Assembly (NCBI RefSeq): GCF_023953935.1
Contig: NZ_JAMLIW010000001.1
Coordinates: 434,001-498,000, forward strand
Source of the DNA: Thermomonas sp.
GTDB lineage: Bacteria; Pseudomonadota; Gammaproteobacteria; Xanthomonadales; Xanthomonadaceae
DNA length: 64,000 nt
Direction of reading: 5' to 3'
This document shows, piece by piece, positions 9,551-21,367 of this stretch (position 1 is its first letter; every line of letters begins with the position of its first letter). The notes below the pieces were generated by a model. That model saw only the letters and a list, made by a program, of their open reading frames with translations, had not been told where the DNA came from and did no database searches. A program made the translations under genes and the position numbers.

Positions 9551-11674
9551 TCAGCCTGGCATCCCTGATCCACTGACAGGCACCGCCTGCGGTGCCCAGC
9601 GCGAATATTTGCCGAGCAATTGCCGGAATCCCGGGCTGTCGCGAATCGGGTCCCAGGCCGGATCCAGCCAGAGCATGCGCGGCGAAGTCGTCAGCCCGAC
9701 ACCGGCGGCCGCCAGCGCCCGTGCCAGCAGCGGCACCGCGAGATCCGCGCGGCCTGCGGCGGCAAAATGCCCGGCGTTGGCGTACAGGAGCCGCGGCCCA
9801 TCGACGTGGTCATGCGCGGGATCGACCAGCGCCAGCGAACGGTTGATGGCGTCCTGTCCTTCCCGGAAGCGCCCCAGCCCGATCTGCGCGCCGCCCACGT
9901 TGCTCCACGCCCAGGCCGACTGGACCGGCGAAGCGACGCGGGTTTTCGGCATGGCTTCGGACAGGGCTTGCAGGTAGCCGGCACGGGCTCCCGCCGCATC
10001 GCCATGCAATTGCAGCAGCCGGGCCAGCAACAAGCTTCTATTGAAGTACAGGTCGAAACCACCGCTCGGGAGGGAGCGCAGCTCTGCCAGCGCTTCGTCG
10101 TTTCGATGCAGCAGGTACAGCAGATAGACCCGCATTGCCCGCACCAGCGGCGCCTCGCCCTCCAGCCTCGCCAGTGCGGCCTGGGCATCGCCGTTCATCA
10201 GGACCCCCGCCATCGCCTCTCGGGCCATGGCATCGGCGTTGTCGGGATCGATCATCCGCGCGCGCCTGGACCAGGTTTGCGCCCCTTCGTAATCCGACAC
10301 CATCATCAGGGTTTCGCTCAGGGTGCTGATCAAAATGACGTTGCGAGGATCGAGTGCCAGCGCCTGCCGCAGCCGATCCAGCGCCACCTCGATCCGGCCA
10401 CTCCGACGCTCAATCAGCGCCAGCGCCTCCAGCGCCTGCAGGTCGTTCGGCTGCAAGTCCAGCACAAGCTTGAACGCCGCGGTCGCGGCAACCGGATCAT
10501 TGCGCCCGAAATACGCGCTGTAGCCCAGGGCCACCTGCGTCATCGGCAGTCGCGGTGCCAAGACCAAGGCTCGCTCGGCGTCCTGGTGCCCCTGCGCGTA
10601 CAGCGCTTCAGTCGCGGCCTCGCCGCCGATCCTCCCCAGCATGTTCTCGGCGTAGGACTTGCGCGCAAACGCGAGCGCAAATTCCGGATCCCTGGCCACC
10701 GCCTGCCCGTACAGCGCAACGGCTTGTCCGAGGCTGTCCTTGTCGAAGTTGATGACGCCGCGATCGAGCAGGAATTCGGCGCGCAGGAACAGGTCATAGG
10801 CCTCCCGATCGTGGGTCGGAATCGCCGCGATGCGTTCGGACTCCGCTGGTGACAATCGCGCCCGCAGCGCATCCGCCACCTTCTGCGCCACCTCGCCTTC
10901 CATGCCGAAAATATTGTCCAGCGTGCGCTGGTAGCTCTCGCCCCAGATGTGGGTATCGGTCTTGGCATCGATCAATTGGACGTTGATCAGCACGTCGTTG
11001 CCGGATTTCTGCACGCTGCCCTCGAGCACCGTCGCCACGCCCAGTTCGGCGGCGACTTGCCGGAGATTTTCCGGGCGGCTGCCGTACTTCATGGTGGAGG
11101 TTCGGGAAATGACCTTGAGTTCGCCGATCTCCGAGAGCCGGGTCAGGATCAGGTCCTGCATCCCGCGGGCGAAATAGGCGTTGTCGGCATCCCGGCTGAG
11201 GTTGTCGAAAGGCAGCACCGCGATCGAGCGCGGCGACACCTGTATCGGTGCTGCCGTAGCCGCACCTGCGGCCCCGCTGCTTGCGGCCCCACGACTGGTG
11301 GCATCGCGGCGCTGCACGAACTGGTTGGTCACCAGCAGCACCACGGCCACCACCAGCACCGCGATGATCCATTTGTCGAGGCGGCGCCCGCGCGCGCCTG
11401 CCGCTGGATCGGCCGGATCCAGTTCGCTCTCGCGTTTGAGCCCCTCCGAGGTGAACTCATAGAACCAGGTGAACGCGACCCAGAATGGAAAGCCAATCGC
11501 CCCGGCCGCAACGAACCAGCGGGTCACCCAGTCCCCGAATCCGAATACCGGCGCCAGCTGCGCGATCCCCTGCGCCAGCGCCCAGATCGCACCGACGTAG
11601 AGCACGGCGGCGCGCGGCACGTTGCGGCGCTTGAGCTCGGCAAACAACCCTGCAGATCGGCCCACGCGGTGCAT
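9551..11674 (-). CDS. TolB-like domain, TPR-repeat membrane protein
   Basis: A 707-residue protein. The N-terminus (FAELKRRNV) and two hydrophobic segments at about 25-75 are followed by a further membrane helix near 98-118. A TolB N-terminal-like domain (SIAVLPFDNLSRDADNAYFARGM and onward to about residue 270) precedes roughly 400 residues of tetratricopeptide repeats. Similar proteins, often annotated as adenylate cyclase-like or FlgO-type TPR proteins, are frequent in xanthomonads; no cyclase catalytic domain is visible. The precise start is unsure because no strong ribosome-binding site is seen. It separates ftsH from folP. Function unknown, probably a protein-protein scaffold. Confidence 0.8.
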   Translation of the reverse strand: MHRVGRSAGLFAELKRRNVPRAAVLYVGAIWALAQGIAQLAPVFGFGDWVTRWFVAAGAIGFPFWVAFTWFYEFTSEGLKRESELDPADPAAGARGRRLDKWIIAVLVVAVVLLVTNQFVQRRDATSRGAASSGAAGAATAAPIQVSPRSIAVLPFDNLSRDADNAYFARGMQDLILTRLSEIGELKVISRTSTMKYGSRPENLRQVAAELGVATVLEGSVQKSGNDVLINVQLIDAKTDTHIWGESYQRTLDNIFGMEGEVAQKVADALRARLSPAESERIAAIPTHDREAYDLFLRAEFLLDRGVINFDKDSLGQAVALYGQAVARDPEFALAFARKSYAENMLGRIGGEAATEALYAQGHQDAERALVLAPRLPMTQVALGYSAYFGRNDPVAATAAFKLVLDLQPNDLQALEALALIERRSGRIEVALDRLRQALALDPRNVILISTLSETLMMVSDYEGAQTWSRRARMIDPDNADAMAREAMAGVLMNGDAQAALARLEGEAPLVRAMRVYLLYLLHRNDEALAELRSLPSGGFDLYFNRSLLLARLLQLHGDAAGARAGYLQALSEAMPKTRVASPVQSAWAWSNVGGAQIGLGRFREGQDAINRSLALVDPAHDHVDGPRLLYANAGHFAAAGRADLAVPLLARALAAAGVGLTTSPRMLWLDPAWDPIRDSPGFRQLLGKYSRWAPQAVPVSGSGMPG

Positions 11675-11866
11675 CCGGTTGCGCTACCGGAACAGTGTCG
11701 ACGAAAGGCGGACGGCAGCGCAAGACGGACGCAACCACGACGCAACAGACATCGGCGACAGCGCCGCCAGCAGCCGGAATTGCCCTGCCCTTCGGCGCTG
11801 CCTGGGCTGCCTTGTCGGCTCACCAGGCCACCGGCACGCTTCAGCCCTGCGCCTCAGCCCTGCGCT

Positions 11867-13762
<1,896 letters not shown>

Positions 13763-13792
13763 GCGTTTCCCGATTCGGCGCGCCTGCGCGCG

Positions 13793-14440
13793 TCACTTCA
13801 TCCTGGTCAGTTTACCCGTTGCCAGCGCGTACACCTCGGGCGAGCGCTGGCGCGAGGCGGCCGGCTTGCGGATCGCCACCTTGGCGTAGCGACGCCGCAG
13901 TTCACGCACGTATTCGTCAAAGCCGGTGCCCTGGAACAGCTTGATGAGGAAATCGCCGCCCACGCGCAGCTGGCCGTCGGCAAACTCCATCGCCAACTCG
14001 GCCAGATGCATCGCACGCGGCTGATCCACGACATCCATGCCACTCTTATTGGGGGCCATGTCGGAAAGCACAAGGTCCACCGGCTGCCCGTCCAGCAGCG
14101 CCAGCAGACCGTCAAGCACCGCCTGTTCGCGAAAATCCCCGTGCAGGAAGTCCACCCCCGCCAGCGGCGGCATGGCGAGGATGTCGCTGGCGATCACCCG
14201 ACCGGGTCGGTTCGGATCCAGCCGGTCCAGCTCACGCCGGACCCACTGCGACCAGCCGCCCGGCGCGGCGCCCAGATCGACCACCACCAGGCCCGGCTTG
14301 AGCAGGCGGTCGCGCTCGATCAGCTCCTCCAGCTTGTACACGGCGCGCGAGCGCATGCCTTCGGCCTGCGCCTTTTTCACGAAGGGGTCGGAAAAATGCT
14401 CCTTGAGCCAGCGCTGGCTGGATTTGCTGCGGGTGGCCAT
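13793..14440 (-). CDS. rlmE: 23S rRNA 2'-O-ribose methyltransferase RlmE
   Basis: Methylates U2552 of 23S rRNA, helping late 50S assembly. The 215-residue Rossmann-fold protein (FtsJ/RrmJ) has the SAM-binding motif [12 protein letters not shown], the DMAPN segment and the catalytic lysine context [10 protein letters not shown]. It lies directly upstream of ftsH and is divergent from yhbY, which acts on the same ribosomal subunit, with 67 nt between the two starts. Confidence 0.96.
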   Translation of the reverse strand: MATRSKSSQRWLKEHFSDPFVKKAQAEGMRSRAVYKLEELIERDRLLKPGLVVVDLGAAPGGWSQWVRRELDRLDPNRPGRVIASDILAMPPLAGVDFLHGDFREQAVLDGLLALLDGQPVDLVLSDMAPNKSGMDVVDQPRAMHLAELAMEFADGQLRVGGDFLIKLFQGTGFDEYVRELRRRYAKVAIRKPAASRQRSPEVYALATGKLTRMK

Positions 14441-14507
14441 GGCCGGGCGACGCGGACGAAGACGGGGTCATGTTAACCTGCGCTTCCTGAATCCACTGCC
14501 GTGACGC

Positions 14508-14813
14508 ATGCCAACCCAGTTGACCAACGCCCAGATCCGCTTCCTGCGCGGCCAGGCGCATGGTCTCAAGGCCATCTTGCAGGTGGGGGCCAAGGGCATC
14601 ACCGACGCGCTGGCGGCCGAGGTCGATGGTGCGCTCGAACACCACGAGCTGATCAAGGTGAAAGTCGCCGCCGAAGACCGCGACCAGCGCGACGCATTGA
14701 TTGATGCCCTGGTCGGACGCAGCCGTGCGGCACTGGTACAGCGGATCGGCCATACCGCAGTGCTCTATCGGCAATCCAGCGAGAAACGCCACATCGTGCT
14801 GCCGCGGGCCTGA
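14508..14813 (+). CDS. yhbY: CRM-domain RNA-binding protein YhbY
   Basis: A 101-residue single CRM domain protein associated with 50S precursor particles. The family pattern is visible as RFLRGQAHGLKAILQVGAKGIT (about 12-33) and the C-terminal GHTAVLYRQS. It is divergent to rlmE, the usual arrangement in gammaproteobacteria. Confidence 0.95.
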   Translation: MPTQLTNAQIRFLRGQAHGLKAILQVGAKGITDALAAEVDGALEHHELIKVKVAAEDRDQRDALIDALVGRSRAALVQRIGHTAVLYRQSSEKRHIVLPRA

Positions 14814-14828
14814 TCGAAGTCCAATACC

Positions 14829-15221
14829 ATGCAACTGAGCTTCGAACGTCCGGATTACCAGTACGCCTTGCGCAGCGCGGGTGCCACGGGTGCGCGGGTC
14901 AACGCGCGCTGGCTGAGCACCAGCTTCGCCATTGCCCCGGACACCTTGATCGAAGACTGGTCGGTGGACGGCGCCACGTCGATGCAGGCGTCCGACCTGG
15001 ACGCGCTGCTGGCACTCGCCCCGGAACTGGTCCTGCTTGGCACCGGGGCCACCCAGGTCTTTCCACCGGCCGCCGTGCTGGCCGCCTGCCTGCAGCGCGG
15101 AATCGGAATCGAGGTCATGGCCAACGCCGCCGCCGCCCGGACCTATGCCATCCTCGCCAGCGAAGGCCGCCGCGTGGTCGCCGGCTTCCTGTTCCCCCCA
15201 GAGCGTCCGCCTGTCCGCTGA
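14829..15221 (+). CDS. Mth938-like (DUF498/NDUFAF3 family) protein
   Basis: A 130-residue protein of the Mth938 fold. Typical features are the start MQLSFERPDYQYALR, the central LLLGTGATQVFPPAAVLAACLQRGIGIEVM and the TYAILASEGRRVVAGFLFP end. Eukaryotic relatives (NDUFAF3) assist complex I assembly; the bacterial role is not established. It follows yhbY by 15 nt and is probably co-transcribed. Confidence 0.85.
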   Translation: MQLSFERPDYQYALRSAGATGARVNARWLSTSFAIAPDTLIEDWSVDGATSMQASDLDALLALAPELVLLGTGATQVFPPAAVLAACLQRGIGIEVMANAAAARTYAILASEGRRVVAGFLFPPERPPVR

Positions 15222-15356
15222 CGGCCGCTTGAACAAAGAGCGCCGCGATGGTTGCCGACGGCGCGTTTCGTGGCTAATGTTCCACATGAACAAGACATTC
15301 CCGCGGGCGACGCGCCAGCCGCGCCGCCCGTGCTGCTTTGCAGGAGCCAAATTTCA

Positions 15357-15785
15357 ATGAGCACATCCAACAAGCGTCCACCCTTGCTGCTGTCCCGCCT
15401 CGACGTCGAGCGGATCGAAGCCCTGCTGGACAGCCCGCAGTACCGCAGTCTGAATACCGCGGCGCTACGCGACGAGCTCGAGCGCGCCGAGCTGGCGGAA
15501 CCCGGCGCGCTGCCGGCCGATCTGATCACCATGAACACCACCGCCCTGGTCAAGGTGGTCGACGGCGAGCAGGACGCGCACCAGTACGAATTGACCTTGG
15601 TCTACCCGCGCGATTCCGACGGCAGCGGCGAGAAGGTCTCGATCCTGGCCCCGGTCGGCAGCGCCCTGCTCGGCCTGCGGGTGGGCGACAGCATCGACTG
15701 GCCAATGCCGGGTGGCCGCAGCGCGCGCCTGCACGTGCTGGCGGTGCGCTACCAGCCGGAAGCGGCGGGCGAATTGCACCGCTGA
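15357..15785 (+). CDS. rnk: Rnk-like nucleoside diphosphate kinase regulator
   Basis: A 142-residue protein with an N-terminal coiled region (LLSRLDVERIEALLD) and a GreA/GreB C-terminal-like domain (EKVSILAPVGSALLGLRVGDSIDW). Rnk family members bind RNA polymerase but lack the Gre cleavage coiled coil. ATG at 15357 is preceded by AGGAG at about 10 nt; upstream frame extension is not needed. It ends 20 nt from the convergent recO. Confidence 0.88.
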   Translation: MSTSNKRPPLLLSRLDVERIEALLDSPQYRSLNTAALRDELERAELAEPGALPADLITMNTTALVKVVDGEQDAHQYELTLVYPRDSDGSGEKVSILAPVGSALLGLRVGDSIDWPMPGGRSARLHVLAVRYQPEAAGELHR

Positions 15786-15804
15786 ATTCGGCTCAAAGCC
15801 ACAG

Positions 15805-16530
15805 TCAGCGCGTTTCGAGCCTGCCCAGCTCTGCCAGCAGATCCCACGACTTCAGCCCGCGTCCGCCGAGGTGGTGCAGCAGCACCGCCCGCAGCGGCAG
15901 CCGCAGGCTCGCCACATCATCCGCAGGCGGCTGCGTGTCCGCGGCCAGGGCCAGCAGTGCCAGCCCGGTGGCACCACTGCGCCAGGCGCCGGAACGCTCG
16001 CCGTCCAGACGCCGCGGACCGTACTCGGGATCGATCCGGTAGCGCGCCGCCGGGTCGATCGGCTCGCCATTCCCGGCGGTTGCATACCCTGGGCCGACCC
16101 CCAGCGCATCAAGCAGGTCGCGCTCGAAGCGGCGCAGGCTCCAGGCCAGCATTTCGCCTGAATGCAGGCGCTTGCGCACCCTGGCGTAAGCGGAATGCAG
16201 CTCCGGCTGCGGGGCCTGCCGCGGGACCAGCCGCAGGCACAGCTCATTGACGTAGAAACCAGCCAGTGCCGCTTCACCCGGCATCTGCGGTGCCGCGTCC
16301 ACCGCTTCGGCCGTGGTCAGCTGCGCCAACTCGCCCTTTTGTACCGCATCGAACCGGATCGACTGCAAGGGCTGCAGGGCAGCACGGAGCGCGTGCCGCT
16401 TCGGGCCCTGCACGCCCCGTGCCACCAGCCCGACCCGGCCGTGCGTCGCGCTGAGCACCTCGACCAGCAGGCTGGTCTCGCGCCAGCGACGGGCGTGCAA
16501 GACGAAGGCGGGTTCTTGCTGGTAGCGCAT
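15805..16530 (-). CDS. recO: DNA repair protein RecO
   Basis: A 241-residue protein that, with RecR, loads RecA on SSB-coated DNA in the RecFOR pathway. It has the N-terminal OB fold ([30 protein letters not shown]) and a helical C-terminal domain. In most gammaproteobacteria recO directly follows era; here an autotransporter gene and its terminator lie between them, so recO may need its own promoter. RecR is also encoded in this window. Confidence 0.94.
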   Translation of the reverse strand: MRYQQEPAFVLHARRWRETSLLVEVLSATHGRVGLVARGVQGPKRHALRAALQPLQSIRFDAVQKGELAQLTTAEAVDAAPQMPGEAALAGFYVNELCLRLVPRQAPQPELHSAYARVRKRLHSGEMLAWSLRRFERDLLDALGVGPGYATAGNGEPIDPAARYRIDPEYGPRRLDGERSGAWRSGATGLALLALAADTQPPADDVASLRLPLRAVLLHHLGGRGLKSWDLLAELGRLETR

Positions 16531-16647
16531 GGGGCCATTGTAGGTGCCATGGGTGGAGGCAGCTCACGTCACTGACGCTGGTGAAAAGTACCGGAACTGC
16601 GATGAGGTTTGTGCATGCTGAGGCGTTGTTCTCCCGAACTCACAAAC

Positions 16648-16673
16648 AAAAAGGCCCGGCATTGCCGGGCCTT
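16648..16673 (-). terminator. Intrinsic terminator after the autotransporter
   Basis: A perfect 10-bp stem (16651-16660 with 16664-16673, loop ATT) is followed on the minus strand by a T-run at 16652-16648. It lies 26 nt beyond the autotransporter stop codon and upstream of recO. A shorter T-run on the plus strand makes it weakly bidirectional. Confidence 0.9.
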
Positions 16674-16698
16674 TCTGCATTGCGATGGAACGGTTGGA

Positions 16699-19600
16699 TT
16701 ACCAGGAGTAGCGGAACGAGGCCTGGCCGCCCAGCACGCTGTCGTAGCTGCCACCGTCGGTCCAGTTGCCGCCGATCGTGAAGCCGAACCCGCCGCGCTC
16801 CACGCCCACGCCAAACTCGGCCATGAACGCGCTGCCGTTCACCCACGTGTCACCGTGGAACACCCCGCCAATGGTGTACTCGCTCGCACCGCGCGAGTTG
16901 TGCACCCAGTTCAGCGAGCCGTACGGCGTCCAGCGGAAGTCACCGCTCTCGATCTGCGTGTTGAAGTCCACGCCCACCCGACCGCGGTTGTAGTGACCGC
17001 CGCCCAGCACCAGATTCGCATACTGGCCATGGTAGGCGTCGATCTCATCCACCTGCGTCCAGGTGTACTGGATCTGCGGCACGATGTTGATGTTGCCCAC
17101 CTTGAACTCGTAGCCGCCTTCCAGGCTCACCGCGTTGGTGTGCACGCGCGACTGCAGGACGCCGCCGACCGAGGTCGAGTACACGTCCGCCGCCATCTTC
17201 CGCGCCGTCAGGTCCACGTACCAGCCATTGGGCACATACCAGGTCAGGTACATGCCGAAGGTCATGCCGTCCATCCGGTTGGTGCCCACGCCCGGGTTGT
17301 CCAGACGCTGGCGCGAGTCCGCGTTGCCCAGCACCACGCCCGCGTGCAGGTTGCTCCACAGGTTCGCGTTCACGCCCACCTCGGTGCCCCAGCTCGCCTG
17401 ACGGTAGTCGAAGTTCCCGCCCTGGCCGAAGTTGTGCGCGTTGTGGCCCGGGTTCACGTCGCCGGTCTCGGTGTAGTAGCGCACGTACGCGCTCATCACC
17501 TTGCCCGCGTCGCCGTACGGGTTCACGCCCAGACGCTGGCGGAACGTGCCCACCTGCGCGTTCATGAAGTTCGCCGCACCCTGCGCCGTCAGCGCCGCGA
17601 TCGAACCGGTGTCGTTCAGGCCGTTCACGTCCAGATTGATCGAGAACACGTCATCCACCGTGTTGGTGGCGTCGATCGCGCTGCTGATCGTCAGGTCCAC
17701 GTCGATGAAGTTCAGCGGGTAGTTGTAGTTCAGCAGGGTGCCCGGGGCGAAGTTGCTCGCCACCGAGTTGCCGGTGATCCACGCAAACGGGATCGTCATG
17801 TGCTGGGTGATCGGGAACATCGGGAAGTTCACGTTCACCGTCTGCACCGCGTTTGCCGTCATGTCACCGATCACGTACAGGCTGTCCGCCGTCAGCGCCA
17901 CCTGGTTCACGTCGATGTTCAGCGAACCCACGCCGCCCAGCACCGGACCCACGGTCAGGGCGTCGTTCACGTGGTTGTCCACCATGTCGATGGTGCCGTT
18001 GTTGGTCACCGTGCCGTTCACGCCCGCATCGATGTAGTTGAACAGGCCGTTGGCGAACACCGTGCCGCCGTTCACGAACGCATTGATGCCCGCACCCATG
18101 GCGATCGTGCCCGTGTTCAGGTGAACTTCGCCGCCGGCCACGGTGAGGAACGTGTCATCGCCGTCGCCGAAGCCGATCGCCGCCTGGCTGACGATGACAT
18201 CGCCCGCGTTGCGCAGGTAGTCATTGCCCAGACCGAAGTCGCTGGTGTAGGTGCCGCTGGCATCCCACACGCCGGTCGCGTTGTTGTAGAACGCATCGTC
18301 GCCGTCGAACAGATTGATCGCGCCGGTGATCGTGCCGCTGTTGTTGATGGTGTTGATCACGTTCGAGCCGTACACCGCCCAAGCCTGACCGTCCGGACCG
18401 AACGCCTGGATGGTGCCGCCGGCCGCGTTGTTCAGCGTGCTGGTGCCCAGCGGGGCTTCCATCTTGACCGCCGCCGCGAAGGTGCCAAGCACGTCCATCG
18501 TCGCCGTGATGTCGCCGCTGTTGTTCACCACCACGTCGCCAACGGCCGAGTAGGCGTTGACGCCGTAGGCGTAGTTGTAGGCCGAGACCGCGATGTTGCC
18601 GCCGTTGCTCACCGTGGTGTCGCCGCCGGCCGAACGCGCGTCGATGCCGTAGGAAACGAAGTAGGAGCTCGCCGTGATGTCGCCGCTGCTGGTCACGGTG
18701 GTGCCGCCGGCGCCGGTCGAACTGGCGAAGATGCCGTTGCCGTACTTGGCGCCACCGTCAGCGGTGATGGTGCCGCTGTTGTCGACCACCACCGTATCGC
18801 CCAGCGCCACGATGCCGTAGGCCTTGTCGCCGTACAGCGGCGCCGTCGATGCCGGGAAGCTCGTCGCCGTGATGTCGCCGGCGTTGGTGACGGTCGTCGT
18901 CCCCGTCGGCGCATTGGCGAAGATGCCGAACGCATACTTGCCGCCCGATTCGGCCAGGATGTCGCCGCTCGCCGCATTGGTCACGGTGACGTCGCCCACG
19001 CCCGCGTAGGCCGCGATGCCGTACGCGCGGCCCGCATCGCTGTGCGCGGTGATGCCGCCGGAGTTGCCCACGGTGACGTTGCCCATCACGGAGTACGCAT
19101 CCACGCCGTGGCTGTAATACCCCGTTGCAAGCACGGTGCCGCTGTTGGTCACCGCGACGTCGCCGGCGGCCTGCGCCCAGATGGCCTTCGCGTAGTTGTT
19201 GGCCGAGGTGGCGGTGATCGCGCCGCTGTTGCTCACCGTGGCGTTGCCCGCCGCGGCAAAGGCGTCGATGCCGATCGCGTAGTAAGCGCCGATGCCAAGG
19301 TAAGTGCTGGTGGCGTCGATGGTGCCGGCGTTGGTGACGATGGCATCGCCGTCCGCCGAGTTCGCCAGAATGCCCAGACCCTGGTAGTAGGCCGTGCTGT
19401 CGATGCTGCCGGTGGCGGTGTTGGTGACGGTGACGTCGCCGTAGCCAGCGGCGCGGACGCCGTAGGAATAGTAATAGCCGGTCGCGGTGATGGCGCCCGA
19501 GTTGGTGACGTTCACGGTGCCGACAGCGCCAAGCAGACCATTGAGCGTGTCGACGCCGAAGGCGTTGTCGGCCGTCACGGTGATGGCGCCGCTGTTGGTG

Positions 19601-21144
19601 ACATCCACGGTGCCGGCGAGGGTGTTGACCACCGCGTACAGGCCGATGGCTTCGCCACCGACGCCGTTGACGCTGACGTTGATGGCGCCGCTGTTGTCGA
19701 TCGCGGCGCTGTCCACGCCGTAGACCTGGATGCCGCCGCCGAACATGCCGCCGGTGTTGCTGGTGGCGGTGATCGCGCCCGAGTTGGTCACGCTGACGTC
19801 GGTGCCGTAGGCGAAGATGCCTTCAACCAGACCGCCGCCCAGCGAGTTGACGGTGATCGCGCCGCTGTTGTCCACCGTCGCGTCGGTGGCCGCCGAGGCG
19901 TAAATGCCCAGCGCGCTGCCGGCCGCGCCAGTCTCCGCGCTCAGCGCGCCGGAGTTGGTGATCGTCACCTCGTCAAGCAGGCTGTAGCCGTGGATCGCGG
20001 TGGCGTCGCCGCCGAGGCTGTAGGAATCGATGTCACCGCTGTTGTCGATGACGACCGTGGCCGCGACCGAGTAGGCAAAGATGCCTTGCGAGACGCCGCC
20101 AAATGCGTAGGTATCGATCGCGCCGCTGTTGGTGACGCTGACCGCGCCGTCGGCATAGGCGTAGATACCTTGGGTGTAACTGAAGGCGTTCGTGCTGATC
20201 GTCGCATCGTTGGTGATCGTCGTGGCACCCGCATAGGACACGGCATTCAGCCCTACCGCTGGCCCAAACAGGCTGAACGCATCGATCGCGCCGTGGTTTT
20301 CGATGGAGACGTCACCCGTGCCTAGCGCATACAGACCGGCCCCGAGGGTCAACCCGTTCACCGTGATATCACCGGTATTGGTGATGAAGGTGTCGCCATC
20401 GCTCTTCGACTTGATCCCCATGGCGACCAAGCTACTGCTGGTAGCCGTGATGTCGCCATCGTTGGTGACCGTGACGCCGCCGGCACCACTGTTCAGGTGC
20501 ATCCCGTACGCCCAGTTGACCGCAGTGGCACTGATATCACCGTCGTTGTCGACCGTGATTGAACCGTTGGCCGCCTTGCCGACGATGCCGACGGCCCAGC
20601 CAGCGCCGGTATTAACGGTGGTGAGATCCGAGACGTTGGTGATGCTCAGATCCGCGTAGGCATCGGCGAAAATGTTGTACGCACTGCCCGAGGTGGAATT
20701 GGCGGTCAGATTCGACCCCGCACCGTTGGTGATGGTGACATCGCCCGGCTGGGTGCCGGACGGGCCAGTGCTGATGGCCTGAATATTGATCGACCAGGCG
20801 CCGCTGTCGGTAATCGGGCTGCCATCGGGGTTGTTGATCACGATGTCACCCGGCTGGACGACCGGCGGAATCGCGGACGGATTGACCGTTGCCACCACGC
20901 CCTGCTGCTGCGGCACCAGCGACAGATCCTGCACCGCCGCAAAATCGATCGCCGCGCGTTGCAGCAGCAGCGCATGCGCCACCGGCACCTTGTGCGTGGC
21001 GGCCGCGGCGGTGCCGCTGGTGGCGCCCAGCGCCAGGGTCAGCGCCGAGGCGGCCAGCACCGAGCGCACGGCGCGGGCCATGGCTGACTGCTTGATGGTG
21101 CGGGTGTGAGCGTTCGTGCGCGTGACGTTCCGAATGTCGTTCAT
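16699..21144 (-). CDS. Autotransporter (type V secretion) with NSG-repeat passenger
   Basis: A 1481-residue outer-membrane protein. ATG at 21144 gives an extended signal region (MNDIRNVTRTNAHTRTIKQS, then a hydrophobic stretch ending TSGTAAAA). The passenger is a long beta-helix made of repeated units such as VTNSGAITA and IDNSGDI. The last roughly 270 residues form an autotransporter beta-barrel with alternating strands and the terminal aromatic motif FRYSW. Probably a surface adhesin or matrix protein. It lies between era and recO, breaking the conserved operon, and has its own terminator and an AT-rich upstream region. The frame is open 60 codons further upstream, but that part does not look coding. 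Confidence 0.93.
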   Translation of the reverse strand: MNDIRNVTRTNAHTRTIKQSAMARAVRSVLAASALTLALGATSGTAAAATHKVPVAHALLLQRAAIDFAAVQDLSLVPQQQGVVATVNPSAIPPVVQPGDIVINNPDGSPITDSGAWSINIQAISTGPSGTQPGDVTITNGAGSNLTANSTSGSAYNIFADAYADLSITNVSDLTTVNTGAGWAVGIVGKAANGSITVDNDGDISATAVNWAYGMHLNSGAGGVTVTNDGDITATSSSLVAMGIKSKSDGDTFITNTGDITVNGLTLGAGLYALGTGDVSIENHGAIDAFSLFGPAVGLNAVSYAGATTITNDATISTNAFSYTQGIYAYADGAVSVTNSGAIDTYAFGGVSQGIFAYSVAATVVIDNSGDIDSYSLGGDATAIHGYSLLDEVTITNSGALSAETGAAGSALGIYASAATDATVDNSGAITVNSLGGGLVEGIFAYGTDVSVTNSGAITATSNTGGMFGGGIQVYGVDSAAIDNSGAINVSVNGVGGEAIGLYAVVNTLAGTVDVTNSGAITVTADNAFGVDTLNGLLGAVGTVNVTNSGAITATGYYYSYGVRAAGYGDVTVTNTATGSIDSTAYYQGLGILANSADGDAIVTNAGTIDATSTYLGIGAYYAIGIDAFAAAGNATVSNSGAITATSANNYAKAIWAQAAGDVAVTNSGTVLATGYYSHGVDAYSVMGNVTVGNSGGITAHSDAGRAYGIAAYAGVGDVTVTNAASGDILAESGGKYAFGIFANAPTGTTTVTNAGDITATSFPASTAPLYGDKAYGIVALGDTVVVDNSGTITADGGAKYGNGIFASSTGAGGTTVTSSGDITASSYFVSYGIDARSAGGDTTVSNGGNIAVSAYNYAYGVNAYSAVGDVVVNNSGDITATMDVLGTFAAAVKMEAPLGTSTLNNAAGGTIQAFGPDGQAWAVYGSNVINTINNSGTITGAINLFDGDDAFYNNATGVWDASGTYTSDFGLGNDYLRNAGDVIVSQAAIGFGDGDDTFLTVAGGEVHLNTGTIAMGAGINAFVNGGTVFANGLFNYIDAGVNGTVTNNGTIDMVDNHVNDALTVGPVLGGVGSLNIDVNQVALTADSLYVIGDMTANAVQTVNVNFPMFPITQHMTIPFAWITGNSVASNFAPGTLLNYNYPLNFIDVDLTISSAIDATNTVDDVFSINLDVNGLNDTGSIAALTAQGAANFMNAQVGTFRQRLGVNPYGDAGKVMSAYVRYYTETGDVNPGHNAHNFGQGGNFDYRQASWGTEVGVNANLWSNLHAGVVLGNADSRQRLDNPGVGTNRMDGMTFGMYLTWYVPNGWYVDLTARKMAADVYSTSVGGVLQSRVHTNAVSLEGGYEFKVGNINIVPQIQYTWTQVDEIDAYHGQYANLVLGGGHYNRGRVGVDFNTQIESGDFRWTPYGSLNWVHNSRGASEYTIGGVFHGDTWVNGSAFMAEFGVGVERGGFGFTIGGNWTDGGSYDSVLGGQASFRYSW

Positions 21145-21259
21145 GTGACGCCTAATCTCCATTTTGGATGTGTTACTGCTGAAGTGGTGCTGTTGAATTG
21201 AATCCGTGACGCACTTGATGAACGAAGTGGACTTCCGCCATGGAGTTACCCCCGAAGAA

Positions 21260-21288
21260 GGAGTATGTGAAGGTAATGTTAAATGCAA
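21260..21288 (-). promoter_or_regulatory. Possible sigma-70 promoter of the autotransporter
   Basis: On the minus strand TTGCAT (21288-21283) and a weak -10 TACTCC (21265-21260) are 17 nt apart, in an unusually AT-rich 200-nt region upstream of the autotransporter. The -10 match is poor; an alternative is CATACT, 15 nt from the -35. Low confidence. Confidence 0.25.
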
Positions 21289-21367
21289 ACGCGCCCGAGA
21301 GCCAGAACCGAATAAACCCTTCAAAACTGAATACGTAGCCTATTAAGCAAGACTTCCAGACCTCGGC

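Noticed and set aside
16609-20325. A 1238-codon open frame on the plus strand opposite the autotransporter
   Set aside because: It is antisense to a gene with clear signal peptide, repeats and beta-barrel. Its translation is His/Arg/Val-rich with no domain. Strong codon bias in the repeats keeps the opposite frame open.
17900-20700. CRISPR-like periodic repeats
   Set aside because: The periodicity is in coding sequence for passenger repeats, without constant direct repeats and unique spacers, and no cas genes are near.
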